Shown here: positions 1 through 8,042 of the stretch, in pieces
Numbering within the stretch: position 1 is the first letter of the stretch
How the letters are laid out: each line of letters opens with the position of its first letter
Source: Solibacillus sp. FSL W7-1464
GTDB taxonomy: Bacteria > Bacillota > Bacilli > Bacillales_A > Planococcaceae
Assembly: GCF_038004425.1 (NCBI RefSeq)
Contig: NZ_JBBORC010000001.1
Coordinates: 1,961,001-2,025,000, forward strand
Direction of reading: 5' to 3'
DNA: 64,000 nucleotides
Program-made: the position numbers and the translations under genes
Notes under the pieces: generated by a model
The model's database searches: none
What the model was told of the DNA's origin: nothing
What the model saw: only the letters and a program-made list of their open reading frames with translations

Positions 1-90
1 AACATTTGATACTAAATATTTCGATGCATCTGTATGTACACATTTTACTGTGCGAATTGTCGGCGCATCTTTCCAATTTAAATGTAGCAT
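1..90 (-). CDS. N-terminal 30 codons of an unidentified protein, cut by the window edge
   Basis: Reading leftward from an ATG at 90 there are 30 uninterrupted codons that run off the window. A GAGGG ribosome binding site lies about 6 bases upstream of the ATG, which makes the start credible. The visible N-terminus begins MLHLNWKDAPTIR and has no signal peptide or membrane segment. I do not recognise the family from so short a piece. Confidence 0.5.
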   Translation of the reverse strand, partial: MLHLNWKDAPTIRTVKCVHTDASKYLVSNV

Positions 91-291
91 GTTGTTCCCT
101 CACTTTTAACTAATATCGATACTCTCCTATTTTATATGATTTTCCTTCCAGTGGAAAGCTCGTTGTAGTAAAAATCAACTTTTCTTGTTTCTAGATGTAT
201 TCTTTAAAGTCACATTCTTAAATTTATCGATGTTTGAGATATTTGATAGAACAACTTTTCCATGTTAAACTCACAAACAGAGGTGGAAATA

Positions 292-387
292 ATGGTATTT
301 GGTAGTGTTCCGATGTGGTTTTTCGCGATTGCCATTGCTTTTGCAATTGTATTTATAATAATAAGCGAATGGAATTCACGAAAATAA
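292..387 (+). CDS. 31-residue single-pass membrane peptide
   Basis: A short reading frame starts with ATG 5 bases after a good AGGTGG ribosome binding site (281-286) and ends in TAA just before a strong palindromic terminator. The product is 31 residues. Residues 9-24 are an unbroken hydrophobic helix (WFFAIAIAFAIVFIII), followed by a short polar tail ending NSRK. It resembles other tiny membrane peptides at 31894-31998, 32254-32343 and 36080-36151 in layout, not in exact sequence. The function is unknown. The ribosome binding site, codon frame and terminator together support a real gene. Confidence 0.55.
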   Translation: MVFGSVPMWFFAIAIAFAIVFIIISEWNSRK

Positions 388-416
388 GCTCGCAGTTAAC
401 TGCGAGCTCATTGCTT
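387..416. terminator. Bidirectional terminator between the small peptide gene and the ABC ATPase gene
   Basis: A perfect 22-base palindrome (AGCTCGCAGTT and its complement, 387-408) lies between two convergent genes. On the minus strand it is followed by TTATTTTC, a usable U-tract for the ABC transporter operon. The plus-strand tail is weaker. Confidence 0.7.
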
Positions 417-1151
417 TTACCGTAATGTTCGTTTCAGGAATTCTTTTGTGCGGTCGTGTTTCGGATTTACAAGCAATTGTTCCGGAGGGCCTTCTTCCAC
501 GATAACGCCTTTATCCATGAAAACAATACGGTCCGAAACTTCTTTGGCAAACTCCATTTCATGTGTAACAATCAGCATCGTATTTCCCTGGTCTGCCAGA
601 TGGCGCATTACTTTCAATACTTCCCCTACCATTTCAGGGTCAAGCGCTGATGTCGGTTCATCAAACAGCATGACATCCGGATCCATCGCCAATGCACGTG
701 CGATGGCGACACGCTGTTTCTGTCCACCTGATAAATGTTTCGGTTTCGCATTTTTATAGGCGTTCATCCCGACTAGTTCCAAATATTTCATCGCATTTCG
801 CTCTGCTTCTTCTTTTGAACGTTTTAACACTTTGATCTGACCAACAATACAGTTATTCAGTACATCTAAATTATTGAATAAATTGAACTGCTGGAATACC
901 ATACCTAAATGTGTACGGTATTTTTCGATATGATGACCGTCATTTAAAATATTTTCACCGTTGTAGATAATTTCCCCCGCTGTTGGTGTTTCCAGTAAAT
1001 TAATACAACGTAACAGTGTAGATTTCCCGGAACCCGAAGAGCCGATCAATGTTACGACTTCCCCTTTGTTAACTTGGAAATTAACATCTTTCAATACTTC
1101 ATGATCACCGAATTTTTTATTTAAATGGTTAATATCAATTACAACCGTCAT
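417..1151 (-). CDS. Polar amino acid (probably lysine) ABC transporter, ATP-binding protein
   Basis: This is the ATPase of a polar amino-acid uptake system of the GlnQ/HisP family. Walker A (GSSGSGKST, about residues 37-45), the signature LSGGQKQR (about 140-147) and Walker B (VMLFDEP, about 160-166) are intact, and the length of about 244 residues is normal. The frame is open from 1163, but the ATG at 1151 is preferred. It is preceded by AGGATGGTGA at usable spacing, while the ATG at 1163 abuts its only SD-like bases. The preferred ATG lies one base after the stop of the permease gene, so the two genes are translationally coupled. The upstream lysine riboswitch of this operon points to lysine as the substrate. 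That assignment is inferred from regulation, not from the ATPase itself. Confidence 0.95.
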   Translation of the reverse strand: MTVVIDINHLNKKFGDHEVLKDVNFQVNKGEVVTLIGSSGSGKSTLLRCINLLETPTAGEIIYNGENILNDGHHIEKYRTHLGMVFQQFNLFNNLDVLNNCIVGQIKVLKRSKEEAERNAMKYLELVGMNAYKNAKPKHLSGGQKQRVAIARALAMDPDVMLFDEPTSALDPEMVGEVLKVMRHLADQGNTMLIVTHEMEFAKEVSDRIVFMDKGVIVEEGPPEQLLVNPKHDRTKEFLKRTLR

Positions 1152-1152
1152 C

Positions 1153-1899
1153 TTATTCACCATCCTTATCTAGCTTGTTGCCTGTAATGAGCTCCACTTT
1201 ATACGAAGATGGTCCATCCATCTTTTTCTCGAATAATAGTAAGAAACGAGTAACCGTAAATGTCATAATAAAGTATAATACCGTCGCGATAAAGAATGCT
1301 TCAATATATTTATAGTTACTGCCCGCAATCGAATTCGCTGTAAAGAACAGTTCCACTACCGAAATGACACTTAATACAGATGAATCTTTAATATTCATGA
1401 CGAACTGGTTGCCTGTAGCCGGTAAAATATTTCGCGCTACTTGCGGCAGCACGATATGAATCATCGTTTGCAGGTGATTCATACCAATCGCCTGTGCGGC
1501 TTCAAATTGGCCTTTATCAATCGATACGATACCACCACGCACGTATTCGGCCATGTATGCTCCTGTGTTTAAACTAATAACGATAGAAGCTGCTAAAAAG
1601 CGGTCAATATCGATCCCTAAATAGACAAGGCCGTAAAATACGACCATCGCCTGTACCATCATTGGCGTGCCTCTGAAAATTTCCACATAGGCCGTTAAAA
1701 TAAAATTAACTACCTTCAAAATAACTGACTTAATATTTTTTTTGCGTTGTGGAATGGTATGCATAATTCCGATGAAAAATCCGATCAGCGTTCCGCAAAT
1801 TGTCCCGATAATTGCCAACAGAAGTGCAGTCCAAGCTCCACGGACGAATAAATCCCAGTTGTTCGTAAACAAGTTCCATGATGATTCTAAAAATGCCAT
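1153..1899 (-). CDS. Polar amino acid (probably lysine) ABC transporter, permease
   Basis: This is an integral membrane subunit of the HisM/GlnP family with about five hydrophobic segments and the conserved EAA-type cytoplasmic loop ([21 protein letters not shown]). It probably works as a homodimer, because the operon has a single permease gene. The ATG at 1899 is chosen over the one at 1914. GGAGG lies 8 bases before 1899, and the earlier ATG actually overlaps that ribosome binding site. The gene follows the binding-protein gene after about 120 bases that contain a terminator-like hairpin, and it couples directly into the ATPase gene. Length is about 248 residues, typical for the family. Confidence 0.94.
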   Translation of the reverse strand: MAFLESSWNLFTNNWDLFVRGAWTALLLAIIGTICGTLIGFFIGIMHTIPQRKKNIKSVILKVVNFILTAYVEIFRGTPMMVQAMVVFYGLVYLGIDIDRFLAASIVISLNTGAYMAEYVRGGIVSIDKGQFEAAQAIGMNHLQTMIHIVLPQVARNILPATGNQFVMNIKDSSVLSVISVVELFFTANSIAGSNYKYIEAFFIATVLYFIMTFTVTRFLLLFEKKMDGPSSYKVELITGNKLDKDGE

Positions 1900-1959
1900 C
1901 GCCTTGTCCTCCATTTCTTTCTTTGTTTCTATTATTTATGTATGATACTACAATTTTAA

Positions 1960-1998
1960 TAGAAAAAGGTTGTCTTCCGTCTGCCGGCAAGACAACCT
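1960..1998 (-). terminator. Intra-operon hairpin (partial terminator) between binding-protein and permease genes
   Basis: The stem GGTTGTCTT / AAGACAACC (1968-1997) is followed on the minus strand by TTTTTCTATT. Its place after the binding-protein gene and before the permease suggests partial termination that leaves more binding protein than membrane complex, as is common for such importers. Confidence 0.7.
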
Positions 1999-2023
1999 CT
2001 TTAAAACTGTTAATCCAACACGA

Positions 2024-2860
2024 TTATTGTGCTGCTGGTTGATTTGCAATTGCGTCTTCCATTAATTGTTGACGCTCTTCTTCCGAAATTTCAGCTAAAA
2101 CTTTGTTAATTTGGTCACGTAAATCTGAACCCTTTTTCAAACCTACCGCTACAGCTGTTGACGCTTCGTCTGCTTCGAAGTTTGGTTCAGGTACGATGTA
2201 TTTAATGTTATTCAGTGCCATCTCAGCAGAGATACCTTCCGGACGTTCTGAAACATATCCGTCAATGGCGCCTGACTGTAATTGCACACGCATTGCGCCA
2301 AAATCAGTTGCCGCTACTTGTTTTTGAACACCTTCGATTTGATCGATTACATCATAGTGTGTTGTCGCTTGCTGACCAGTAATTTTTGCACCTGCAAAAT
2401 CAGATAATGAAGTTGCATTTGCATATGGGCCGTCTTCTTTTACGACGATGACATAGTCACTTGTATAATAGTTTTCTGTGAAATCAATTACTTCCATACG
2501 TTCAGGCATTGGTGACATACCAGCAATGACCAGATCAATTGCACCGGATTGTAATGATGGAATTAAGCCATCCCAGTCTGTCTTAACAATTTGTAGTTCC
2601 ATGTCCAGACCATCAGCAATTTTCTTCGCGATTTCCACATCATAGCCTGCTGCGTATTCCTTAGAACCTTTAATTTGAACACCGCCATTGGCATCATCTT
2701 TTTGTGACCAGTTAAATGGCGCATATGCTGCTTCCATTCCAATTTTGATCACTTTTTTGTCTGAATCAGAACCGCCTGTAGTACCTTCATCGCTTGAGCC
2801 ACATGCTGCCAGCAATAGCATTGTCATGGCAGTCAGTAAAATCAATAGTCTCTTTTTCAT
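2024..2860 (-). CDS. Polar amino acid (probably lysine) ABC transporter, substrate-binding lipoprotein
   Basis: This is an extracellular solute receptor of family 3 (SBP_bac_3), 278 residues. The signal peptide ends in a lipobox LAAC with the lipidated cysteine at residue 20, so the mature protein is anchored to the outer face of the membrane. The mature part starts with the family pattern IKIGMEAAYAPFNW and contains the GYDVEIAKKIADGL segment that lines the ligand cleft. A good AGGAG ribosome binding site precedes the ATG at 2860. It is the first gene after a lysine riboswitch. Lysine or a close cationic relative is therefore the best guess for the ligand. Binding residues were not modelled. 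Confidence 0.95.
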   Translation of the reverse strand: MKKRLLILLTAMTMLLLAACGSSDEGTTGGSDSDKKVIKIGMEAAYAPFNWSQKDDANGGVQIKGSKEYAAGYDVEIAKKIADGLDMELQIVKTDWDGLIPSLQSGAIDLVIAGMSPMPERMEVIDFTENYYTSDYVIVVKEDGPYANATSLSDFAGAKITGQQATTHYDVIDQIEGVQKQVAATDFGAMRVQLQSGAIDGYVSERPEGISAEMALNNIKYIVPEPNFEADEASTAVAVGLKKGSDLRDQINKVLAEISEEERQQLMEDAIANQPAAQ

Positions 2861-2903
2861 AGAAATTCTCTCCTTTTTTGTTAAATTTCGGACGCCGTAT
2901 ATG

Positions 2904-3180
2904 CAAAAAACGACCTAAAAGAAGAACTTTAGGTCGTTTAAATTATAATTAGCCCGAATCCTCTACAGTTCCCATTTTGAGATAGCACAACTCAACCATC
3001 AGGGATATAGATGATTGAGACAGTTCTGCAATTGTTCACTGCAGACCCAGCATAGTAAAATTGAGCATTTACAACACTTCGGCGATATTTCCTTCTCTTA
3101 TATTTCACAGCCTGCTCATGGCTCCATATAAAACTGTTAAGTATCGCGCCTCTACCTCACGAGAGTGTGAGGTTTTAGTA
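2904..3180 (-). promoter_or_regulatory. Lysine riboswitch (L box) with expression-platform terminator
   Basis: On the minus strand the 5' region of the importer operon carries the hallmark L-box pieces in order. These are AGAGGCGCGA, GCCGAAG, GCTGGGTCTGCAGTGAAC and a closing TGCTATCTCA. The closing helix P1 pairs TGAGGTAG (3152-3159) with CTATCTCA (2978-2985), so the aptamer spans about 2978-3159. Downstream, the stem AACGACCTAAA / TTTAGGTCGTT (about 2909-2938) followed by TTTTTT is an intrinsic terminator about 45 bases before the first gene. In this class lysine binding favours the terminator, so the importer is expected to be off when lysine is plentiful. An extra small hairpin (ACCTCAC / GTGAGGT, 3154-3173) overlaps the 5' strand of P1. 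Confidence 0.9.
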
Positions 3181-3196
3181 TGAAATTGATATGTTT

Positions 3197-3225
3197 ATAT
3201 TACATTATTGCGACATTTCCGTCAA
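3197..3225 (-). promoter_or_regulatory. Sigma-A promoter of the riboswitch-controlled importer operon
   Basis: The minus strand reads TTGACG (3220-3225), a 17-base spacer and TAATAT (3197-3202). Transcription would start near 3190, a few bases before the riboswitch, which is the expected geometry. Confidence 0.7.
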
Positions 3226-3257
3226 CACTCATTTTTCAGAAATTTTACTGTAAGAAC

Positions 3258-3442
3258 AAAAGCGCTAAAGCGCCCGTTCAACTCCGAGGGGGCATAACGC
3301 CACGTCCTTGTGACATGCCCCCAATGACTCACATCGTGTGAGCCGCAAGACTTGGAGGGCCCGACGCAAAAGTAAACGCTCCATCACTTTTGCACGGAGG
3401 GGCCTAATGGTGCAAGGATGCAAGGAGTTGGCGCTTTAGCCT
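3258..3442. repeat. Structured palindromic intergenic element
   Basis: This 185-base element has complementary ends: GCTAAAGCGCC...CAACTCC at the left and GGAGTTGGCGCTTTAGC at the right. It also holds internal inverted repeats (GGGGGCAT / ATGCCCCC, CTCACA / TGTGAG, GCAAAAGT / ACTTTTGC). It is much richer in G and C than its surroundings and has no credible reading frame. It lies between the odhB terminator and the promoter of the lysine importer. This layout fits a mobile palindromic (MITE or REP-like) repeat or a folded RNA. Only one copy is present in this window. Confidence 0.55.
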
Positions 3443-3503
3443 AGACGTGGATAAAACTATATTTTTACGTCATCTACAATGCGATACTCTATAATTTCCT
3501 TAA

Positions 3504-3547
3504 GAAAAAAAGCTAATGCGCAATATATAAGAATATTGCGCATTAGC
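3504..3547 (-). terminator. Terminator of the odhAB operon
   Basis: A 15-base perfect stem (GCTAATGCGCAATAT, 3512-3526, with its complement at 3533-3547) is followed on the minus strand by TTTTTTTCTT. It lies just downstream of odhB. Confidence 0.9.
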
Positions 3548-3560
3548 ATAGTGGAAGCTA

Positions 3561-4826
3561 TTAAGAATTTAATAATAAATCTTCCGGATTTTCAATCATT
3601 TCTTTAACTGTTTTTAAGAAGCCAACAGAATCTTTACCATCGATGATACGGTGGTCATAAGATAATGCTACATACATCATTGGACGGATTTGAACTTCAC
3701 CATTAACAGCTACTGGACGGTTTACGATTGAGTGCATACCTAAAATACCAGCTTGAGTACCGTTCATGATCGGTGTTGACATTAATGAACCGAATACACC
3801 ACCGTTAGTAATTGTGAATGATCCGCCAGCCATGTCGTTTAAGCCTAATTTTTTGTCGCGTGCTTTACCAGCTAACTCCGCAATGTTTTTCTCGATTTCA
3901 GCGAAGTTTTTAGCGTTTGCATCACGAACTACTGGTACTACTAATCCTTCTTCTGTTGAAACCGCAATACCGATGTCGAAGAAGTTGTTTAAGTGAATTT
4001 CATCACCGTTAATTTGTGCATTTACATATGGATATTTCTTTAATGCTGCTACTACAGCTTTTGTGAAGAATGACATGAAGCCTAATTTAATATCGTTAGC
4101 TTTCACGAACTCGTCTTGTTTACGCTTACGTAATGCCATAATGTTCGTCATATCAATTTCGTTGAAAGTCGTTAACATTGCAGTTGATTGTTTTACTTCT
4201 AGTAAACGTTTCGCAATTGTTTGACGACGACGGCTCATTTTTTCAACTGTTACACGGTCTGTATCAGCTGCTGGTGTAAAGATCATTGGACCATTTCCTG
4301 CTGCTGGTGCTTGAGCAGCCGATGCTGCAGGAGCTGCTGGTGCTGTACCATGTGCTGCAACGTCTTGTACACGTACGCGACCTTGTGGGTCAACAGGTGA
4401 GATTGCTGCCAAGTCGATGCCTTTTTCACGAGCTAATTTACGAGCTGCCGGTGAAGCGATTACACGCTCACCTGAAGTTTCTTCAACTGCAGCTGGTGCA
4501 GGTGCTGCTGCTTTAGGAGCTTCTTCTTTTGCTGGAGCCGGAGCTGCTGCCGGTGCTTCTTCTTTTGCAGCTGGTGCAGGTGCTGCGCCTTCGCCAGCTT
4601 CAACTACTGCGATTACTTGTCCTACTAATACAGTATCGCCTTCTTCAGCTAAAATTTGCTTTAAAACACCTGCTTCTTCAGAGATGATTTCAGCATTAAC
4701 TTTATCAGTTTCCAACTCAACGATGAATTCGCCTTTTTCTACGCGATCTCCAACTTTTTTCACCCACTGGGCAATTGTACCTTCAGTAATTGATTCTGCT
4801 AATTCAGGGACTTTAATTTCAGCCAC
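3561..4826 (-). CDS. odhB: Dihydrolipoyllysine-residue succinyltransferase, E2 of the 2-oxoglutarate dehydrogenase complex
   Basis: OdhB transfers the succinyl group from its lipoyl arm to CoA in the TCA cycle. The domain order is clear: a lipoyl domain with the ETDKVN attachment lysine near residue 42, an Ala/Pro/Glu-rich linker, the E1/E3-binding domain (about 121-156, [16 protein letters not shown]), a second linker and the catalytic acyltransferase domain ending in the YDHRIIDG active-site motif (His near 392). The start is best placed at the GTG at 4826, which gives the family N-terminus (M)[11 protein letters not shown] and sits 8 bases after GGAGG. An in-frame ATG at 4832 is only 2 bases from that ribosome binding site. 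The gene follows odhA at about 94 bases. Confidence 0.97.
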   Translation of the reverse strand: MAEIKVPELAESITEGTIAQWVKKVGDRVEKGEFIVELETDKVNAEIISEEAGVLKQILAEEGDTVLVGQVIAVVEAGEGAAPAPAAKEEAPAAAPAPAKEEAPKAAAPAPAAVEETSGERVIASPAARKLAREKGIDLAAISPVDPQGRVRVQDVAAHGTAPAAPAASAAQAPAAGNGPMIFTPAADTDRVTVEKMSRRRQTIAKRLLEVKQSTAMLTTFNEIDMTNIMALRKRKQDEFVKANDIKLGFMSFFTKAVVAALKKYPYVNAQINGDEIHLNNFFDIGIAVSTEEGLVVPVVRDANAKNFAEIEKNIAELAGKARDKKLGLNDMAGGSFTITNGGVFGSLMSTPIMNGTQAGILGMHSIVNRPVAVNGEVQIRPMMYVALSYDHRIIDGKDSVGFLKTVKEMIENPEDLLLNS

Positions 4827-4871
4827 GTTCATATCCTCCTTTAATTACGCTACACATTCATTGTATAGCAA

Positions 4872-4898
4872 GCCACTTCTATTTTAAATAGAAGCAGC
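4872..4898 (-). other. Hairpin in the odhA-odhB intergenic spacer
   Basis: An imperfect stem pairs GCCACTTCTAT (4872-4882) with ATAGAAGCAGC (4888-4898). It lies in the 94-base gap between odhA and odhB. On the coding strand no T-run follows, so it is more likely an RNA-processing or stability element than a terminator. Confidence 0.35.
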
Positions 4899-4919
4899 TT
4901 TTTTTAAACAAATCATTTA

Positions 4920-7727
4920 TTACTTTTCAAGTGCTTCGTTCACTAATTTAGCTTGTGCTGCTTTATGTGAATCGCCATCGCCTTCAGAAGTTGAGCTCAT
5001 TGCAGGACGTCCTACATAGCGCACTTTTTTACCTTCTGCGATATCATATAGTGTTTCAAGAACATATGTCCATGAACCTTGGTTTTTTGGTTCTTCCTGT
5101 ACCCAAACAATTTCTTTGACGTTCGGGAAACGAGCGATAATATCTTTCACTTGTTGTGCAGGGAATGGATAAATTTGTTCTACGCGAATAATGTGTAAGT
5201 GATCCAGTCCTTCGCCGTCTTTCACGCGTTCAGCTAAATCGATCATTACTTTACCAGTACCAAGCACTACTTTTTCAACCGCTTCTGTGTTTTTGCCTAA
5301 ACCTTCTTGCTCGATTACTTCCTGGAAGCGACCAGTTGCAAGCTGTTCAGCAGTAGCTGCAGCAAGTGGGTGACGTAAAAGTGATTTTGGAGAAACCACT
5401 ACTAATGGACGAACACCTTCTGTACCTAATAATGCAGCTTGACGGCGTAATAAGTGGTAGTAGTTGCCTGCATTTGAACAGTTTGCTACGAACCAGTTAT
5501 TTTCTGCAGATAATTGCAGGAATCGTTCCATACGGCTTGATGAGTGTTCCGGACCTTGACCTTCATAACCATGTGGTAATAGAAGTACGAATCCAGATTT
5601 TTGACCCCATTTAGCGCGTGCACTTGAGATGAAGTTATCAAACATTACTTGCGCCATGTTTGCAAAGTCACCGAATTGTGCTTCCCATACAGATAGTACA
5701 TTTTGGTTTTCTAAATTATACCCGTATTCAAACCCTACTACACCCGCTTCTGTAAGTGGTGAGTTGTAAACAGTGAATGATGCTTTTGCACCTTCAATGT
5801 GATGTAATGGAGTGAATTCAGAACCATTATTTTTATCATGCAATACTAGGTGACGTTGAGAGAACGTACCACGTTGTGCATCCTGACCAGTGAAACGAAC
5901 CGGTGTACCATCTTGAGTGATAGTTGCATATGCTAGTGTTTCAGCATGACCCCAGTCAATTTTGCCATCTGCGAAAGCATCACGGCGTTTTGCTAAAATT
6001 TTCCCTAACTTGTTTTGCGGTTCGAAGCCATCTGCAAAGACAAGTAAATCTTCATTTACTTTAGCCAGACGCTCAGCATCTACTTTAGTATCGATTTCAG
6101 GGAATTCGATTTTTAGTTCTTCCGGCATATCAGGCGTTAAATGCTCGTCTTTTTCTGCCATTTCTTTTACATGATCATACGCAGCTTGCATTTCCGCATA
6201 AATAGCAGTATCCAAAGCTTTAACTTCATCTGCAGATAAAATACCAGCTTCTGCTAATTCAGCACCATATAATGCGCGAATCGGCTCATGTTTTGCAACT
6301 AATTTATATGTTTCAGGGTTTGTTACTGTTGGATCGTCCGTTTCGTTATGACCGTAACGGCGGTAACCGATTAAGTCGATTACGATATCCTTTTTGAACT
6401 TCGCACGGTATTCCGCCACAAAGCGACCAACAGCTGCCACTGTTTCAGGGCTGTCAGCGTTTACATGAATAACCGGAATGTCATAACCTTTTGCAGGGTC
6501 AGACGAATAAGTAGATGAACGTGAATCATGTAATTCAGTTGTGAAACCAATCATGTTGTTCGCGATAATCTGAACTGTACCGCCTGTTGTGAATCCTTCT
6601 GTTTGAGAGAAGTTGAAGCCTTCCGTTACAATCCCTTGACCAGCGAATGCCGCGTCACCGTGCAGGATGATACCGAATGCATTTGATGGATCATGTTTTG
6701 CAACACCTGCTGCTGATACTTCGTCTTGTGCTGCACGTACAGAACCGATTACAATCGGGTTTCCTACTTCCAGGTGAGATGGGTTGTAAGCTAATTTAAC
6801 GTTCAATCCAGAATCATGAGTGTAAGATGCACCCATATGGTATTTAACGTCGCCAGTCCAGCCTTTTGTAATTTCCAATTTACCGTCTTCAGGGAAGAAA
6901 AGATCATTAGAAACATGGGCGAAATCAGAGAACATCATATCGTACGGTTTATTTAATACGTGAGTTAATACGTTTAAACGACCACGGTGTGCCATACCAA
7001 TTCGAACGTTTTTTACACCTTTAGTTTCAGATGATTTGATAATTTCATCCAATAAAATGATTTGAGTATCCAGACCTTCTCCAGAGAAACGTTTTTGACC
7101 TACAAATGTTTTATGAATGAATTTTTCAAAGTTTTCAATGCGTGTTAAACGCTCTAATACTGCTTTCTTTTCTTCAGCAGATAACGTTGTTTTGAACGTA
7201 CCGCCTTCAACTTGCGCTTCGATCCAAGCACGTTCTTCCGCATTTTGTAAATGTGCAACTTCCACACCAATTTTATCTGTATAAACAGATTTTAAATAAT
7301 CAATTGCTTCCTTACCGTTTGTAACACCTGCAGGAACATTTGCAAAAAATACTGATGCAGGAATAGCCTGCAGATCTGCTGCTGTTAAATTGAATACGCT
7401 TTCTTCAATGCGTGAAGTATCTAATTGACGATTTTTTAATGGGTATAAATCTGCTGCTAAATGACCGTATTCACGGATTGATTCTGCCAACTTAACGGCT
7501 GCTAATACTTTTTTGTAGTCTCCAGTACCTGCTACTGATGCTGTTGCAACCGGTTGTTGACCATCTGCGAATACAGGACCACCGTAAGCTTGGAATAATT
7601 CCACTAATTCCGGTTCTACTTCTTCAGGAGATTGCAGGAATAAGTCATACTGCTCTAATACATAACCTAAGTTAGGACCAGAAAACGCTGACCATGGAGA
7701 ACCTGCAGGTAATACATTGTTCGACAT
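4920..7727 (-). CDS. odhA: 2-oxoglutarate dehydrogenase E1 component
   Basis: OdhA is the thiamine-diphosphate-dependent E1 that decarboxylates 2-oxoglutarate and succinylates the lipoyl group of OdhB. The protein of about 935 residues has the normal length and includes the conserved GMAHRGRLN segment, the GHNETDDP motif and a transketolase-like C-terminal half (LLPHGYEGQGPEHSS). The ATG at 7727 is preceded by GGAGG at 9 bases. An upstream in-frame TTG at 7742 overlaps that site and is rejected. odhA is first in a two-gene operon with odhB. A 17-base palindrome lies about 60 bases upstream (7788-7804) and may control it. Confidence 0.97.
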   Translation of the reverse strand: MSNNVLPAGSPWSAFSGPNLGYVLEQYDLFLQSPEEVEPELVELFQAYGGPVFADGQQPVATASVAGTGDYKKVLAAVKLAESIREYGHLAADLYPLKNRQLDTSRIEESVFNLTAADLQAIPASVFFANVPAGVTNGKEAIDYLKSVYTDKIGVEVAHLQNAEERAWIEAQVEGGTFKTTLSAEEKKAVLERLTRIENFEKFIHKTFVGQKRFSGEGLDTQIILLDEIIKSSETKGVKNVRIGMAHRGRLNVLTHVLNKPYDMMFSDFAHVSNDLFFPEDGKLEITKGWTGDVKYHMGASYTHDSGLNVKLAYNPSHLEVGNPIVIGSVRAAQDEVSAAGVAKHDPSNAFGIILHGDAAFAGQGIVTEGFNFSQTEGFTTGGTVQIIANNMIGFTTELHDSRSSTYSSDPAKGYDIPVIHVNADSPETVAAVGRFVAEYRAKFKKDIVIDLIGYRRYGHNETDDPTVTNPETYKLVAKHEPIRALYGAELAEAGILSADEVKALDTAIYAEMQAAYDHVKEMAEKDEHLTPDMPEELKIEFPEIDTKVDAERLAKVNEDLLVFADGFEPQNKLGKILAKRRDAFADGKIDWGHAETLAYATITQDGTPVRFTGQDAQRGTFSQRHLVLHDKNNGSEFTPLHHIEGAKASFTVYNSPLTEAGVVGFEYGYNLENQNVLSVWEAQFGDFANMAQVMFDNFISSARAKWGQKSGFVLLLPHGYEGQGPEHSSSRMERFLQLSAENNWFVANCSNAGNYYHLLRRQAALLGTEGVRPLVVVSPKSLLRHPLAAATAEQLATGRFQEVIEQEGLGKNTEAVEKVVLGTGKVMIDLAERVKDGEGLDHLHIIRVEQIYPFPAQQVKDIIARFPNVKEIVWVQEEPKNQGSWTYVLETLYDIAEGKKVRYVGRPAMSSTSEGDGDSHKAAQAKLVNEALEK

Positions 7728-7787
7728 GAAAATAACCTCCAAATTTTGCCTTATGGCTGTTCCAATAATTTACTTAAAAAGGTATAA

Positions 7788-7804
7788 TATTGTATATTAC
7801 AATA
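7788..7804. promoter_or_regulatory. Palindrome at the odhA promoter, possible operator
   Basis: TATTGTA-TAT-TACAATA is a perfect inverted repeat about 60 bases upstream of the odhA start. On the minus strand it abuts a TATTATAC sequence that could be the -10 element, and no strong -35 is visible. This suggests regulated initiation. The regulator is unknown. The rest of 7728-8042 is AT-rich and shows no gene. Confidence 0.4.
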
Positions 7805-8042
7805 CAAAAATCACCTTCTTTTGTAAGTAGATAAATTAAGTACCCTCTTTTTATCTACCAAAACAAAGCAAATAATATTTTATCATTCTTCCACATGGAC
7901 TAAAAGCACATTTTTAAACGGCGGAAGAACATTTTTTCCATCTCAATCTTACTACTCTTCACAAAAAATACAACTCTTTTTATCAAATTAAGCAATTTTT
8001 TTCGTGAACTATTGAAATAGTAATTAGATTGACTAAAATTAT

